Source of the DNA: Bacillota bacterium
GTDB lineage: Bacteria > Bacillota > Clostridia > Christensenellales > Aristaeellaceae
DNA: 64,000 nt
Assembly: GCA_023413135.1 (NCBI GenBank)
Contig: JAEZQK010000056.1
Coordinates: forward strand, 1 to 64,000
Direction of reading: 5' to 3'
Made by a program: the position numbers and the translations under genes. Below, in pieces: positions 1 through 6,547 of the stretch. Within the stretch, counting starts at the first letter, position 1; each line of letters opens with the position of its first letter. The notes under the pieces were generated by a model. It did not search any database and was not told the DNA's origin. It worked only from the letters and a program-made list of their open reading frames with translations.

Positions 1-91
1 TCTACCTTTCCTGTTGCCATACCGCATTCCTCCACGATTCCGGATGAATGCAGTATGACCCCATGAGGGGGGTTTTATGCCGTGCGACAAA

Positions 92-832
92 CTAACTGCT
101 GATGCGTGTCAGTTCGACATGCAGGCGAGAAAGGATGCGTTTTTCCAATCTTGAGATGTAAGATTGCGAAATTCCAAGAATGTCGGCGACTTCCTTTTGT
201 GTTTTTTCCTGGCCGCCGGACAGGCCGAAGCGAAGCTGCATGATGCGCTGCTCCCTGGGGCTCAAGTGATCCAGGGCGCAGGATAGAAGCTGTTTTTCCA
301 CGCTTTCCTCAATGCATTTATATACCATGTCACCTTCTGTCCCCAGCACGTCGGAGAGCAACAGCTCGTTGCCGTCCCAGTCGGTTTTCAGCGGCTCGTC
401 CAAAGAAACCTCCAGCCGGGTACGGCTGTTGCGGCGCAAAAACATCAATACCTCGTTTTCGATGCAACGGGAGGCATAGGTGGCCAGCTTGATCTTCTTA
501 TCGGGATCAAAGGTGTTCACCGCCTTGATGAGCCCGATGGTGCCGATGGAGATCAAATCTTCCAGCGCAATGCCCGTATTTTCAAACTTTCTGGCGATGA
601 ACACCACCAGGCGCAGATTCCGCTCGATAAGAATGGAGCGGACCGTGCCGTCATCATCCTTCAATTGCTCCACCAACAGCCTCTCCTCCTGAGGGCTCAG
701 GGGGACAGGCAATGGATCCGGCCCGCCGATGTAATGGATCTGGCCCGGATGCAAAAGGGCCAGCCAAAAAAGCACCTTCCTGCGCAGGGCAGCATACCAT
801 CGCCGGGGAATGACGAGCAGATTGGAGCGCAT
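92..832 (-). CDS. sigE: RNA polymerase sporulation sigma factor SigE
   Basis: Sigma factor that directs early mother-cell transcription during sporulation after its pro-sequence is removed. The 246-residue protein has the sigma-70 region 2 (NLRLVVFIARKFENTG, then EDLISIGTIGLIKAVNTFD and the LATYASRCIENEV segment) and a region 4 helix-turn-helix near the C-terminus (KEVADILGISQSYISRLEKR). An N-terminal extension of about 50 residues fits a membrane-associated pro-sequence. I start at ATG 832, preceded by TAAGGAGG; the frame stays open upstream into spoIIGA but that extension has no ribosome site. It lies 13 bp downstream of spoIIGA, the classic spoIIG operon order. Length is close to the Bacillus SigE (about 239). 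Confidence 0.95.
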   Translation of the reverse strand: MRSNLLVIPRRWYAALRRKVLFWLALLHPGQIHYIGGPDPLPVPLSPQEERLLVEQLKDDDGTVRSILIERNLRLVVFIARKFENTGIALEDLISIGTIGLIKAVNTFDPDKKIKLATYASRCIENEVLMFLRRNSRTRLEVSLDEPLKTDWDGNELLLSDVLGTEGDMVYKCIEESVEKQLLSCALDHLSPREQRIMQLRFGLSGGQEKTQKEVADILGISQSYISRLEKRILSRLHVELTRISS

Positions 833-845
833 GAAGATTTCCTCC

Positions 846-1646
846 TTATAATGCCTCCACCACGGCGGCAGGCACAAGCGCCTGGGCGCCGTCATAACCG
901 GTGGGAGCTATGGCGATGAGCACCTGGCTGTCGTGCCAGGTGCCCTCCAATTGCACGCGAAAGTGGCTGGGGCGGAAGCACATCATCATCTTGTGGCCTG
1001 CGGTGGTCTGCACCCTGAGAAACCGGAAGCCCATGGGCAGCGTTTCAGGATTGTCGGGCTTCACGGCGGCCGGCAAAAGGGGCTTCAAAGAGCTGGAAGA
1101 TGCCACCACCACCGGCAGCCCCGTGATGGGATCGGTAAGCTGGTTACCCGTATCCAGCATGGCGGGCAAACGGACAGGCTTGGGGGGGATGCTGCCGCCT
1201 TCTAATGCGATCTCCACCATGGTCACGCGGGATGGAGCCTTGATCCGTACGCTGCAGAAAAAGGCGGTTCCGGCCATCGACAAAAACAGCGCGCCAAAGG
1301 CAAGCCATGAAGGAATTCCCTGCTGAGTGAGCCAGCTTAAAAAGCCTCCCACCAAAAGACCGCACAGTAGAACCAGCAGCGCCGCTTTTGATATCAGCAG
1401 CGGCCGAAGATGGGGGAACAGGATTTTCGCCATCAGAAGCGAGGATAAGAGCACAAAGGGAATGGTGCGCAAAAAAGAAAGCCCCGGCCAAAATGCCACA
1501 ATTCCATATACGGTGCCGCAAAGTGCCGCCTGGAAAACACGCTTCCATTCCGGTATCGGGCCGCCCAGCAGCCGGGACGCCAGCCACAGGGACAGGCCGT
1601 TGGCCAGCGTATTGACCAGCGCAAACAGCTCCCCGTTCACGTTCAT
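846..1646 (-). CDS. spoIIGA: Sporulation sigma-E processing peptidase SpoIIGA
   Basis: Membrane-embedded aspartic protease that cleaves pro-SigE. The first half of this 266-residue protein is hydrophobic, with about five membrane segments (for example LRTIPFVLLSSLLMAKILF and LLISKAALLVLLCGLLVGGFL). The soluble half carries the aspartyl-protease signature LDTGNQLTDPITGLPVV. The start at ATG 1646 (MNVNGELFALVNTLANG) has GGGAGG eight bases upstream; the frame is open further upstream without a ribosome site. It is somewhat shorter than the Bacillus protein (about 309). It is first in a two-gene operon with sigE, whose product is its substrate. Confidence 0.93.
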   Translation of the reverse strand: MNVNGELFALVNTLANGLSLWLASRLLGGPIPEWKRVFQAALCGTVYGIVAFWPGLSFLRTIPFVLLSSLLMAKILFPHLRPLLISKAALLVLLCGLLVGGFLSWLTQQGIPSWLAFGALFLSMAGTAFFCSVRIKAPSRVTMVEIALEGGSIPPKPVRLPAMLDTGNQLTDPITGLPVVVASSSSLKPLLPAAVKPDNPETLPMGFRFLRVQTTAGHKMMMCFRPSHFRVQLEGTWHDSQVLIAIAPTGYDGAQALVPAAVVEAL

Positions 1647-1793
1647 ACCGGCGCCTCCCTGCGTAGCACTGTTCACAGTATATGATGAGCATAGCGGTGA
1701 ATATGTTGATTTGGAGCGCGAAACTCTGCGCCTATGCGCCAGGATGCGACAGGCGCCTTTTCTTTTTGCAGCAAACAAATTTTAAAAAGGGGA

Positions 1794-1822
1794 TTGACAA
1801 GAAATGCGCTTGGAGATATAAT
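1794..1822 (+). promoter_or_regulatory. Consensus sigma-A promoter of the XRE gene
   Basis: TTGACA (1794-1799) and TATAAT (1817-1822) are separated by exactly 17 bp, a perfect vegetative promoter. The predicted start of transcription is near 1829, inside the LexA-like box described separately. Confidence 0.85.
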
Positions 1823-1823
1823 G

Positions 1824-1837
1824 CAAACAAACGTTCG
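1824..1837 (+). promoter_or_regulatory. LexA/SOS-like operator
   Basis: CAAACAAACGTTCG lies directly after the -10 box. It matches the Gram-positive LexA box CGAACRNRYGTTYG at all but one position (second base A instead of G). Position over the transcription start would suit a repressor. The alternative is that it is the autoregulatory site of the XRE protein encoded downstream. Confidence 0.4.
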
Positions 1838-1855
1838 CATATGGGGGATTTACGT

Positions 1856-2110
1856 ATGATGCAGCAGAATCATCAAACTTGGCAGGAAAGGGAAAAGAAA
1901 GCGCTGGCCTACCGTGGCTGGCTGGTACAGGCAAGGCTCTTAGCGCGCATGACCCAGACAGAGGTGGCGGATGCCTGCGGCATTTCGCGAAGTGCGTATC
2001 AAAAATACGAATATGGACAAAGAACGCCCAGAAAGAGCAAGCGGGAGGAGCTTCAAAAAGTGCTTGCCCTCCATTTGCCGGGCTTTGACAGAGCGCAGGA
2101 GGATCAATGA
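1856..2110 (+). CDS. Small XRE (Cro/CI) family DNA-binding protein
   Basis: An 84-residue protein that is almost entirely a Cro/CI helix-turn-helix domain: TQTEVADACGISRSAYQKYEYGQRTP, residues about 35-60, is the DNA-contacting helix pair. Its targets are unknown. I choose ATG 1856 because GGGGG lies eight bases upstream; an in-frame ATG at 1841 overlaps that site. It is transcribed divergently from spoIIGA-sigE from a perfect sigma-A promoter with a LexA-like box, and a 48-codon ORF follows after 1 bp. It could be a phage-type or toxin-antitoxin-type regulator, or a repressor of its own unit. Confidence 0.8.
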   Translation: MMQQNHQTWQEREKKALAYRGWLVQARLLARMTQTEVADACGISRSAYQKYEYGQRTPRKSKREELQKVLALHLPGFDRAQEDQ

Positions 2111-2111
2111 T

Positions 2112-2258
2112 ATGTTTAGCTGGCTGAAATATTGGCACGATCAAAGGAAAATGCTGCGCTGGCAAATGCAGCAGCTGCAGTACAGCCGGTGGGAGCGTAG
2201 GAACCTTCCGGCGTTTGCACGCCGCAGGACCCGCTGGTCCATGGTGAAAACGCTGTAA
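2112..2258 (+). CDS. Small cationic Trp/Arg-rich protein (hypothetical)
   Basis: A 48-codon ORF that begins 1 bp after the XRE stop codon, with AGGAGG about ten bases upstream of its ATG, so it appears translationally linked to the regulator. The predicted peptide has nine Arg, three Lys and five Trp against only two acidic residues, a net charge near +10. It shows no motif I recognise. Such composition is seen in nucleic-acid-binding and in membrane-active small proteins; neither function can be assigned from sequence. It may also be a chance ORF, but the ribosome site and tight spacing argue for translation. Confidence 0.5.
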   Translation: MFSWLKYWHDQRKMLRWQMQQLQYSRWERRNLPAFARRRTRWSMVKTL

Positions 2259-2356
2259 TATAAAGCTGATGCCGTCAGGCTGTTGGATACCATATCGCTT
2301 CAATGCTGTTTCAGCGGGGTAACGGATGGGTATAGCTTGTCCCGGGAGGGATCGAT

Positions 2357-2623
2357 ATGGAATGTAAAGTACAGGTCATCAATGGCATTTTAGATCAGCG
2401 GGAAATCGACGCCTATGTGGAGCGGGCGGAAAAACAATTTGGCAAAAGGCCCGCCGGCATAGATATCCGGGTAGATGGCGACTATGTGGAGCTTACATAT
2501 GATTTCGGGCGGCAGCCCTTCCATCGTATCCGCAGGATCACCGGCTACCTGGTAGGTACGCTGGACCGCTTCAACAACGGCAAGGCTGCGGAAGAACGGG
2601 ATAGGGTGAAGCATTCCCTGTAA
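2357..2623 (+). CDS. Small protein resembling the C-terminal tail of anaerobic ribonucleotide reductase NrdD
   Basis: An 88-residue protein with GGGAGGG seven bases before its ATG. Its last 30 residues (IRRITGYLVGTLDRFNNGK then a charged RDRVKH end) closely follow the C-terminal pattern of class III reductase NrdD (RR-x-x-GYL ... RFN-x-GK-x-x-E ... RVKH). The CxxC zinc pairs that precede this tail in true NrdD are absent, and there is no catalytic barrel. Stand-alone proteins of this kind exist in Clostridia and are often annotated as NrdD, but they cannot be the enzyme. The role is unknown. Confidence 0.6.
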   Translation: MECKVQVINGILDQREIDAYVERAEKQFGKRPAGIDIRVDGDYVELTYDFGRQPFHRIRRITGYLVGTLDRFNNGKAAEERDRVKHSL

Positions 2624-2629
2624 CCGGCA

Positions 2630-2658
2630 TTGCGGGAAGGAATGAAATCGGGTATAAT
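2630..2658 (+). promoter_or_regulatory. Sigma-A-type promoter
   Basis: TTGCGG (2630-2635), 17 bp, then TATAAT (2653-2658). Transcription would begin near 2665, upstream of the GTG start at 2717 but downstream of earlier in-frame ATGs, which supports that start choice. Confidence 0.6.
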
Positions 2659-2716
2659 GCAGGGGAGGATGAGGCTGGATCGTTGTATGGTCATCCGGGC
2701 GAAAGGAGCCGCTTTC

Positions 2717-3256
2717 GTGAAGTATCTTCGACGGTTTGTATGGTACCTGGCTACGAGGCTGATGCTGGTATGTGCCCTTCTTGGTCTGATGACGGTGGCG
2801 TTTTATTATTCGATGAACGCTACCAATATTTATATCGTATTGAAGGACGGCATGGCCAAGCGGGCCCAGGTGATCATGATGGGGGAAAAACCGCAGGATC
2901 TGAGCAAATATTTTCAAAACAGCTTTCTGGACCGGGATGAACCCTTGCTTCTGACCAAAAAGGGAAGCTCGCCTTATATCTACTACACGGTTCGCGGTAT
3001 CGATCACCGGCTTGAGATGGAGTGGATGTGGTGCTGGCCCTGGGATCCTACGGCCAAGGCGGACATCACCGAAAGAATTCCCCGCATTGACGGGCGCGTT
3101 AAAAGCGAGAGCCGGGAAGCTTTGCTGGCTGCAGGCGGCGAGGAAAGCCTGAACCCGCCCAGGTGGCAAAGCGCCAAATACCGCGCGGTGCTCACCCGGG
3201 AAAACGGTCAGTGGCGCATTAAGAGCCTCACGCTGCTGGAACTGATCAATGACTGA
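2717..3256 (+). CDS. Single-pass membrane protein of unknown function
   Basis: I do not recognise this 179-residue protein. It starts with a short basic segment (KYLRRF), then one strongly hydrophobic helix (about residues 8-33, LATRLMLVCALLGLMTVAFYY). The remaining 145 residues are likely extracytoplasmic and end in a pattern reminiscent of NTF2-like folds (YRAVLTRENGQWRIKSLTLLEL). The GTG start at 2717 has AAAGGAG at good distance; in-frame ATGs upstream lie before or at the promoter at 2630-2658. It is monocistronic and converges on the LUD gene. Confidence 0.6.
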   Translation: MKYLRRFVWYLATRLMLVCALLGLMTVAFYYSMNATNIYIVLKDGMAKRAQVIMMGEKPQDLSKYFQNSFLDRDEPLLLTKKGSSPYIYYTVRGIDHRLEMEWMWCWPWDPTAKADITERIPRIDGRVKSESREALLAAGGEESLNPPRWQSAKYRAVLTRENGQWRIKSLTLLELIND

Positions 3257-3272
3257 AATCAATAGCAAAAAG

Positions 3273-3303
3273 ATGCCCCAGCCATTATGTTTGGCCGGGG
3301 CAT
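3273..3303 (-). terminator. Rho-independent terminator of the LUD gene
   Basis: An 11-bp stem with one mismatch (ATGCCCCAGCC against GGCCGGGGCAT, loop of nine) is followed on the minus strand by CTTTTTG. It separates the convergent genes. Confidence 0.75.
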
Positions 3304-3314
3304 TCGTTATAAAG

Positions 3315-3932
3315 TCAGTATCCCAATGTTTCTTCCACCAGCAGCACAGTAATCTTTTTCCCCTTGGGTGGCCGGGAGATGGCAACGATGATATGGCACA
3401 TGCAATCATCACCGCAATCTTTCGGCTTGCATAGTCCGGTATGGGCACATGGCGTGTTCAGTGAAAGCCGCCTGGCGTTGGGCGGGCATGCATGCTCCTT
3501 GACTCTGGCGATGGCGGTATTCAACCCGCCATCCACCAGCTTGGAATGGCTGATCACAAGATATACCTGCTTGGGCCCGTCAAACATGGCAGCCACGCGG
3601 TTTCCAGTGCCGTCGATATTCACAAGCTGTCCATCCCGGGTGACGGCATTGGTGGAAGCCAGATATATATCCGCAAGCCGGGCTTTTGCGCGGGCGGCAG
3701 GGCCTTCCTCCTTGGGCACGTCCCAATGCCAGGTTACCTCATGGCCTCGTTCCCTAAGGGCGGGCACCACATTCAGTTCCCGAATGGTCATGGAGCCGCC
3801 TACCCCAACGGCAGCGCCTTCGGGGATATGGGACAGCAGAAATTCACGGGCTTCCTGTGCCGTTTCCAGCGGCACCACCTCAAAACCCCTATCACGCATC
3901 TGGGAAACGACTTGCAAAATGGCTTCTTGCAT
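3315..3932 (-). CDS. LUD domain protein (lactate-utilisation family, DUF162)
   Basis: A 205-residue stand-alone LUD-domain protein. Family members include LutC and the N-terminal part of LutB, linked to oxidation of lactate. Visible family features are VGVGGSMTIRELNVVPAL, the STNAVTRDGQLVNIDGTGNRVAAM segment (substrate-site core of the fold), and a Cys-containing tail (KPKDCGDDCMCH) near residue 180. The tail could bind metal but this is only inferred from the clustered cysteines. I start at ATG 3932, which has AAAGGTG seven bases upstream; a GTG nine bases earlier overlaps that ribosome site. No lutA/lutB partner is nearby. Confidence 0.85.
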   Translation of the reverse strand: MQEAILQVVSQMRDRGFEVVPLETAQEAREFLLSHIPEGAAVGVGGSMTIRELNVVPALRERGHEVTWHWDVPKEEGPAARAKARLADIYLASTNAVTRDGQLVNIDGTGNRVAAMFDGPKQVYLVISHSKLVDGGLNTAIARVKEHACPPNARRLSLNTPCAHTGLCKPKDCGDDCMCHIIVAISRPPKGKKITVLLVEETLGY

Positions 3933-3996
3933 GAAAATCACCTTTCATATGAAATGGTTTTTTTTGACTGCCTTTATACCAGCAAATTGAGATTGG

Positions 3997-5031
3997 TTAG
4001 TTGGCGGGGATGGCTTCCTGCACGGCGCCGACCCCTTCCGCATACGGGTTCAGGGGGAAAGGCGTATCTCCCTGAATCCTTTTCACCACGGCCTGGGCTT
4101 CTTCCCCGGTGACAAGATAGGGCTGGAAATTGCTTTGCGGCTGGGTGCCGGTGGTATGAACGGGGATGATGTTCAGCTGTTGGCTTTTGAATACGCTGTC
4201 TTCAAAGGTGAGCGTCACCTGGGCGATATAGGCCTGCAGGCTGCGGGGATTGAGCTTCATATTACCACCAAAGCTGAAATTGCCGACACTGTAGAGGATG
4301 AGGCGGTTCTTATAGTTTTCAACGCCCTGCACCACATGGGGGTGGGTGCCAACCACCAGATCGGCGCCGCTTAAGATTACCTCATGGGAGGTGAGCCTTT
4401 GCTTTTTGTTATGGACGAAGGAATACTCCCATCCGTAATGAAAATTGACCACTACAAACTGGCAGTTTTCCTCCGCCTTGAGGGAGGCTATCCTTTTGTT
4501 CAGGGCTTTCCCAAACGTATCGTACTCGGTGACGTTGATACCCATGAAGGCGATGCGGATACCATCTTTTTCCAGAATATATACTTCCTCGTTATGGCAG
4601 TAAGCGATCCCGGCCGCGTTCAGGGTATCCTTCGTGCTTTGCATGCCCGCTTTGCCGTAATCGTCCGTATGGTTATTGGAAAGGTTGACCATTTCCACAC
4701 CGCTTGACGTAAGGATATCCGTAAACGAAGAAGGACCGCGGAACCGGTAGGTTTGCTTTTTGTTCTCACCCTTGGCGCTGTCAGCCAGCACGCATTCCAG
4801 ATTCACGACCGTCCAATCGTCCGCAAGAAAAATGTCACGGACCTTTTCCAGCGGGTATTCCGCACCATATTGCTTGATGTAGGAATCAAAGGAACCGTCC
4901 CTCTCCCGCAGGTATTCCTCGCTGCCCAGGGTACAGTCTCCCGCGAAGGAGAGGGTGATCGTCACTTCCTCAGCCAGGCAGGAGGGCATCAGCAGGAAGA
5001 AAACGGTAAGCAGAGTAAGAATGAATTTCAT
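3997..5031 (-). CDS. CapA-family secreted metallophosphoesterase-like protein (second of pair)
   Basis: A 344-residue exported protein with an N-terminal signal peptide (ILTLLTVFFLLMPSCLA). The rest is a PGA_cap/CapA domain: GDCTLGSEEYL, VVNLECVL, SNNHTDDYG, NFHYGWEY and GTHPHVVQG follow the calcineurin-like metal-site motifs in the usual order. CapA proteins take part in poly-gamma-glutamate capsule export, but no capB/capC ligase genes are present here, so the substrate is open. It sits 18 bp downstream of a paralogue in the same operon and has GGAGG before its ATG. A Cys in the signal peptide does not fit a good lipobox. Confidence 0.85.
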   Translation of the reverse strand: MKFILTLLTVFFLLMPSCLAEEVTITLSFAGDCTLGSEEYLRERDGSFDSYIKQYGAEYPLEKVRDIFLADDWTVVNLECVLADSAKGENKKQTYRFRGPSSFTDILTSSGVEMVNLSNNHTDDYGKAGMQSTKDTLNAAGIAYCHNEEVYILEKDGIRIAFMGINVTEYDTFGKALNKRIASLKAEENCQFVVVNFHYGWEYSFVHNKKQRLTSHEVILSGADLVVGTHPHVVQGVENYKNRLILYSVGNFSFGGNMKLNPRSLQAYIAQVTLTFEDSVFKSQQLNIIPVHTTGTQPQSNFQPYLVTGEEAQAVVKRIQGDTPFPLNPYAEGVGAVQEAIPAN

Positions 5032-5049
5032 GCAAACCTCCGCGATTGT

Positions 5050-6159
5050 TTATTCCGCCGGGATGGGGGGGAGCAGGGCGCCTGTTCCCGCCTCATAGAC
5101 AGGGAGGGGGAACGCTGTGTCCTGCTGCACCTTTTTAAGCAGCGCCTCCGCCTGCTTATCGGTAAGCAACTCGGGGCGGAAGGAGTTGCCTTTCGTATTC
5201 CCCGTAAACCGTATGGGGTGCAGGGCGGCCTGCAGGCTTTTTAATATACCGCCTTCCAGGAAAAACGTGATCCTTGCGGCCAGCGCGTCCTTTTCCCGCG
5301 GGTCATGGTTGCCGCCGAAGACACAGTTGCCCAGGCTGTAAAAGATGAGCCGGTTCCTGTAGATCTCTATGCCCTGTGCCACATGGGGATGATGGCCAGC
5401 CACCACATCGGCGCCGGCATCGATCAAAAATTGGGCCATATCCCGCTGCAGGCCGTTATGCTTATAAGCGTATTCCTGGCCCGCGTGCAGGGAATAGATG
5501 ATGATCTGACAGTCGGCTTCTTTCAGCAGAGCGATTTGCTTTTTGATAGTCTCCTTTTTATCTTCCGTCAGGCTGCCACGGATGCCGGCCAGGCCGATCT
5601 TGCCCCGGTCTGTCCTGTACACGCACAGCCATTCGTTTCCTGCATAGGCGACGCCCTGCTTATCAAGCGCCGCAAGAGTAAAATCCCGGCCGGCTTTTCC
5701 GTAGTCATCAAAGTGGTTGTTGGCAAGGTTCACTGCCTCCACGCTGCCCAGCGGCAGCATCCGGGCGAATTCTAAAGGGCCGCGGAAAGCAAATTGCTTT
5801 TGGGTGTTTTCCCCCTGGCTGCTGTCGGAAAGCACGCCTTCCAGGTTCACCAATGTCAGATCATCCTGGGAAAACAGGGGCAAAAGCCCGGAAAAAGGAT
5901 AAGCCAATCCCTCTTTTTGGACAGTTTTGGAAAGGCTGTCCGCTTTTTTGCTGGAAGATTCCGTACCGCCCAGCGTGCAGTCTCCTGCTATTGTCACCGT
6001 AAGCTGGGCGGTAGACAGCGGAGTATCCGTTACAAGGTAATCCGCTTCAAAGGAGGGGGGCGTTGCGCCTTCCGGAAAGGATACATGTTCCGCACAGGCA
6101 GAGCTTGTAAGCAGCACTAGTGCTGCACTTAAGATGAACCGGGTGAAGGCTGCGCCCAT
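5050..6159 (-). CDS. CapA-family secreted metallophosphoesterase-like protein (first of pair)
   Basis: A 369-residue paralogue of the next gene in the operon, with the same motif order: GDCTLGG, LVNLEGVLSDS, LANNHFDDYG, SLHAGQEYAYKHN and GHHPHVAQG. The N-terminus is a signal peptide ending in LLTSSACAEH, which could be cut by either signal peptidase I or, less likely, II. GGGAGG precedes the ATG, and a TATAAT box lies at 6188-6193 (minus) without a convincing -35 element. The shared endings (DTPFPLNPYAEGVGA here versus DTAFPLPVYEAGTGA) show a tandem duplication. Confidence 0.85.
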   Translation of the reverse strand: MGAAFTRFILSAALVLLTSSACAEHVSFPEGATPPSFEADYLVTDTPLSTAQLTVTIAGDCTLGGTESSSKKADSLSKTVQKEGLAYPFSGLLPLFSQDDLTLVNLEGVLSDSSQGENTQKQFAFRGPLEFARMLPLGSVEAVNLANNHFDDYGKAGRDFTLAALDKQGVAYAGNEWLCVYRTDRGKIGLAGIRGSLTEDKKETIKKQIALLKEADCQIIIYSLHAGQEYAYKHNGLQRDMAQFLIDAGADVVAGHHPHVAQGIEIYRNRLIFYSLGNCVFGGNHDPREKDALAARITFFLEGGILKSLQAALHPIRFTGNTKGNSFRPELLTDKQAEALLKKVQQDTAFPLPVYEAGTGALLPPIPAE

Positions 6160-6243
6160 GGACCCCTCCCAATAAGTGGATGGGAAGATTATACCATAAC
6201 CGGCGGAAAATGCATAGGCGGCAGTCTGTTAAGAACTGCAAAA

Positions 6244-6268
6244 ATCCCGCTTCCTTTCGAAGCGGGAT
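6244..6268 (-). terminator. Rho-independent terminator of the 6S-like RNA unit
   Basis: A perfect 9-bp stem (ATCCCGCTT/AAGCGGGAT) with a 7-base loop, followed on the minus strand by TTTTGC. It lies about 40 bp after the end of the structured RNA body. Confidence 0.75.
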
Positions 6269-6310
6269 GTAAATTGTTGTATCGGAAATGTCCTTGTGGA
6301 AGAACAATCT

Positions 6311-6510
6311 TTGCAGTGCCCCAAAGTGCCGCTGCGCCGAGTTTTCTCACCCGCTTCTAAAGCAGGCTGGTGCCCTGTCCTGCATTTCTGCCGTCCCCTG
6401 GCGTTTTTCGAAAACGGGGGCATGACATCCATGCAGAGAACCCGGGCTCCGATTGTGGAGATGTGGGTAAAACCAAAGCGCTGGCGCACACTTCAGGAGC
6501 ATGCTGCTGC
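6311..6510 (-). ncRNA. ssrS: Structured small RNA, candidate 6S RNA
   Basis: The 388-bp gap between capA and the next gene holds no ORF but a complete RNA gene: consensus promoter, about 200-nt body, terminator. The RNA ends pair in a long stem: 6507-6512 with 6311-6316, 6496-6501 with 6317-6322, 6489-6494 with 6323-6328, and 6483-6488 with 6333-6338. Inside lies a large bubble whose 3' side can form a small hairpin (CCTGCTT/AAGCGGG), then an imperfect arm with GCCC/GGGC and TGCAT/ATGCA pairings to a loop near CGTTTT-CGA-AAAACG. One long rod with a central bubble and about 200 nt is the 6S RNA plan, which binds sigma-A polymerase. SRP RNA, RNase P and tmRNA signature sequences are absent. Identification as 6S is inferred from shape only. 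Confidence 0.6.
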
Positions 6511-6514
6511 AATT

Positions 6515-6544
6515 ATTATATGTCGGAACCTGAACTTGTGTCAA
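6515..6544 (-). promoter_or_regulatory. Promoter of the 6S-like RNA
   Basis: On the minus strand TTGACA (6539-6544) and TATAAT (6515-6520) are 18 bp apart. Transcription would start near 6508, right at the 5' side of the long closing stem of the RNA. Confidence 0.75.
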
Positions 6545-6547
6545 GGG

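Noticed and set aside
56..78. ACCCC-ATGA-GGGGT hairpin as terminator of sigE
   Set aside because: On the minus strand, where sigE is read, it is not followed by a T run, and the stem is only five pairs.
1647..1760. Spo0A-controlled promoter of spoIIGA-sigE
   Set aside because: A TATACT box is present on the minus strand but I found neither a good -35 at 17 or 22 bp nor a TGTCGAA-type Spo0A box.
2390..3448. 352-codon minus-strand open frame
   Set aside because: It covers the NrdD-tail gene, the membrane-protein gene and a terminator on the other strands; no domain or ribosome site is visible.
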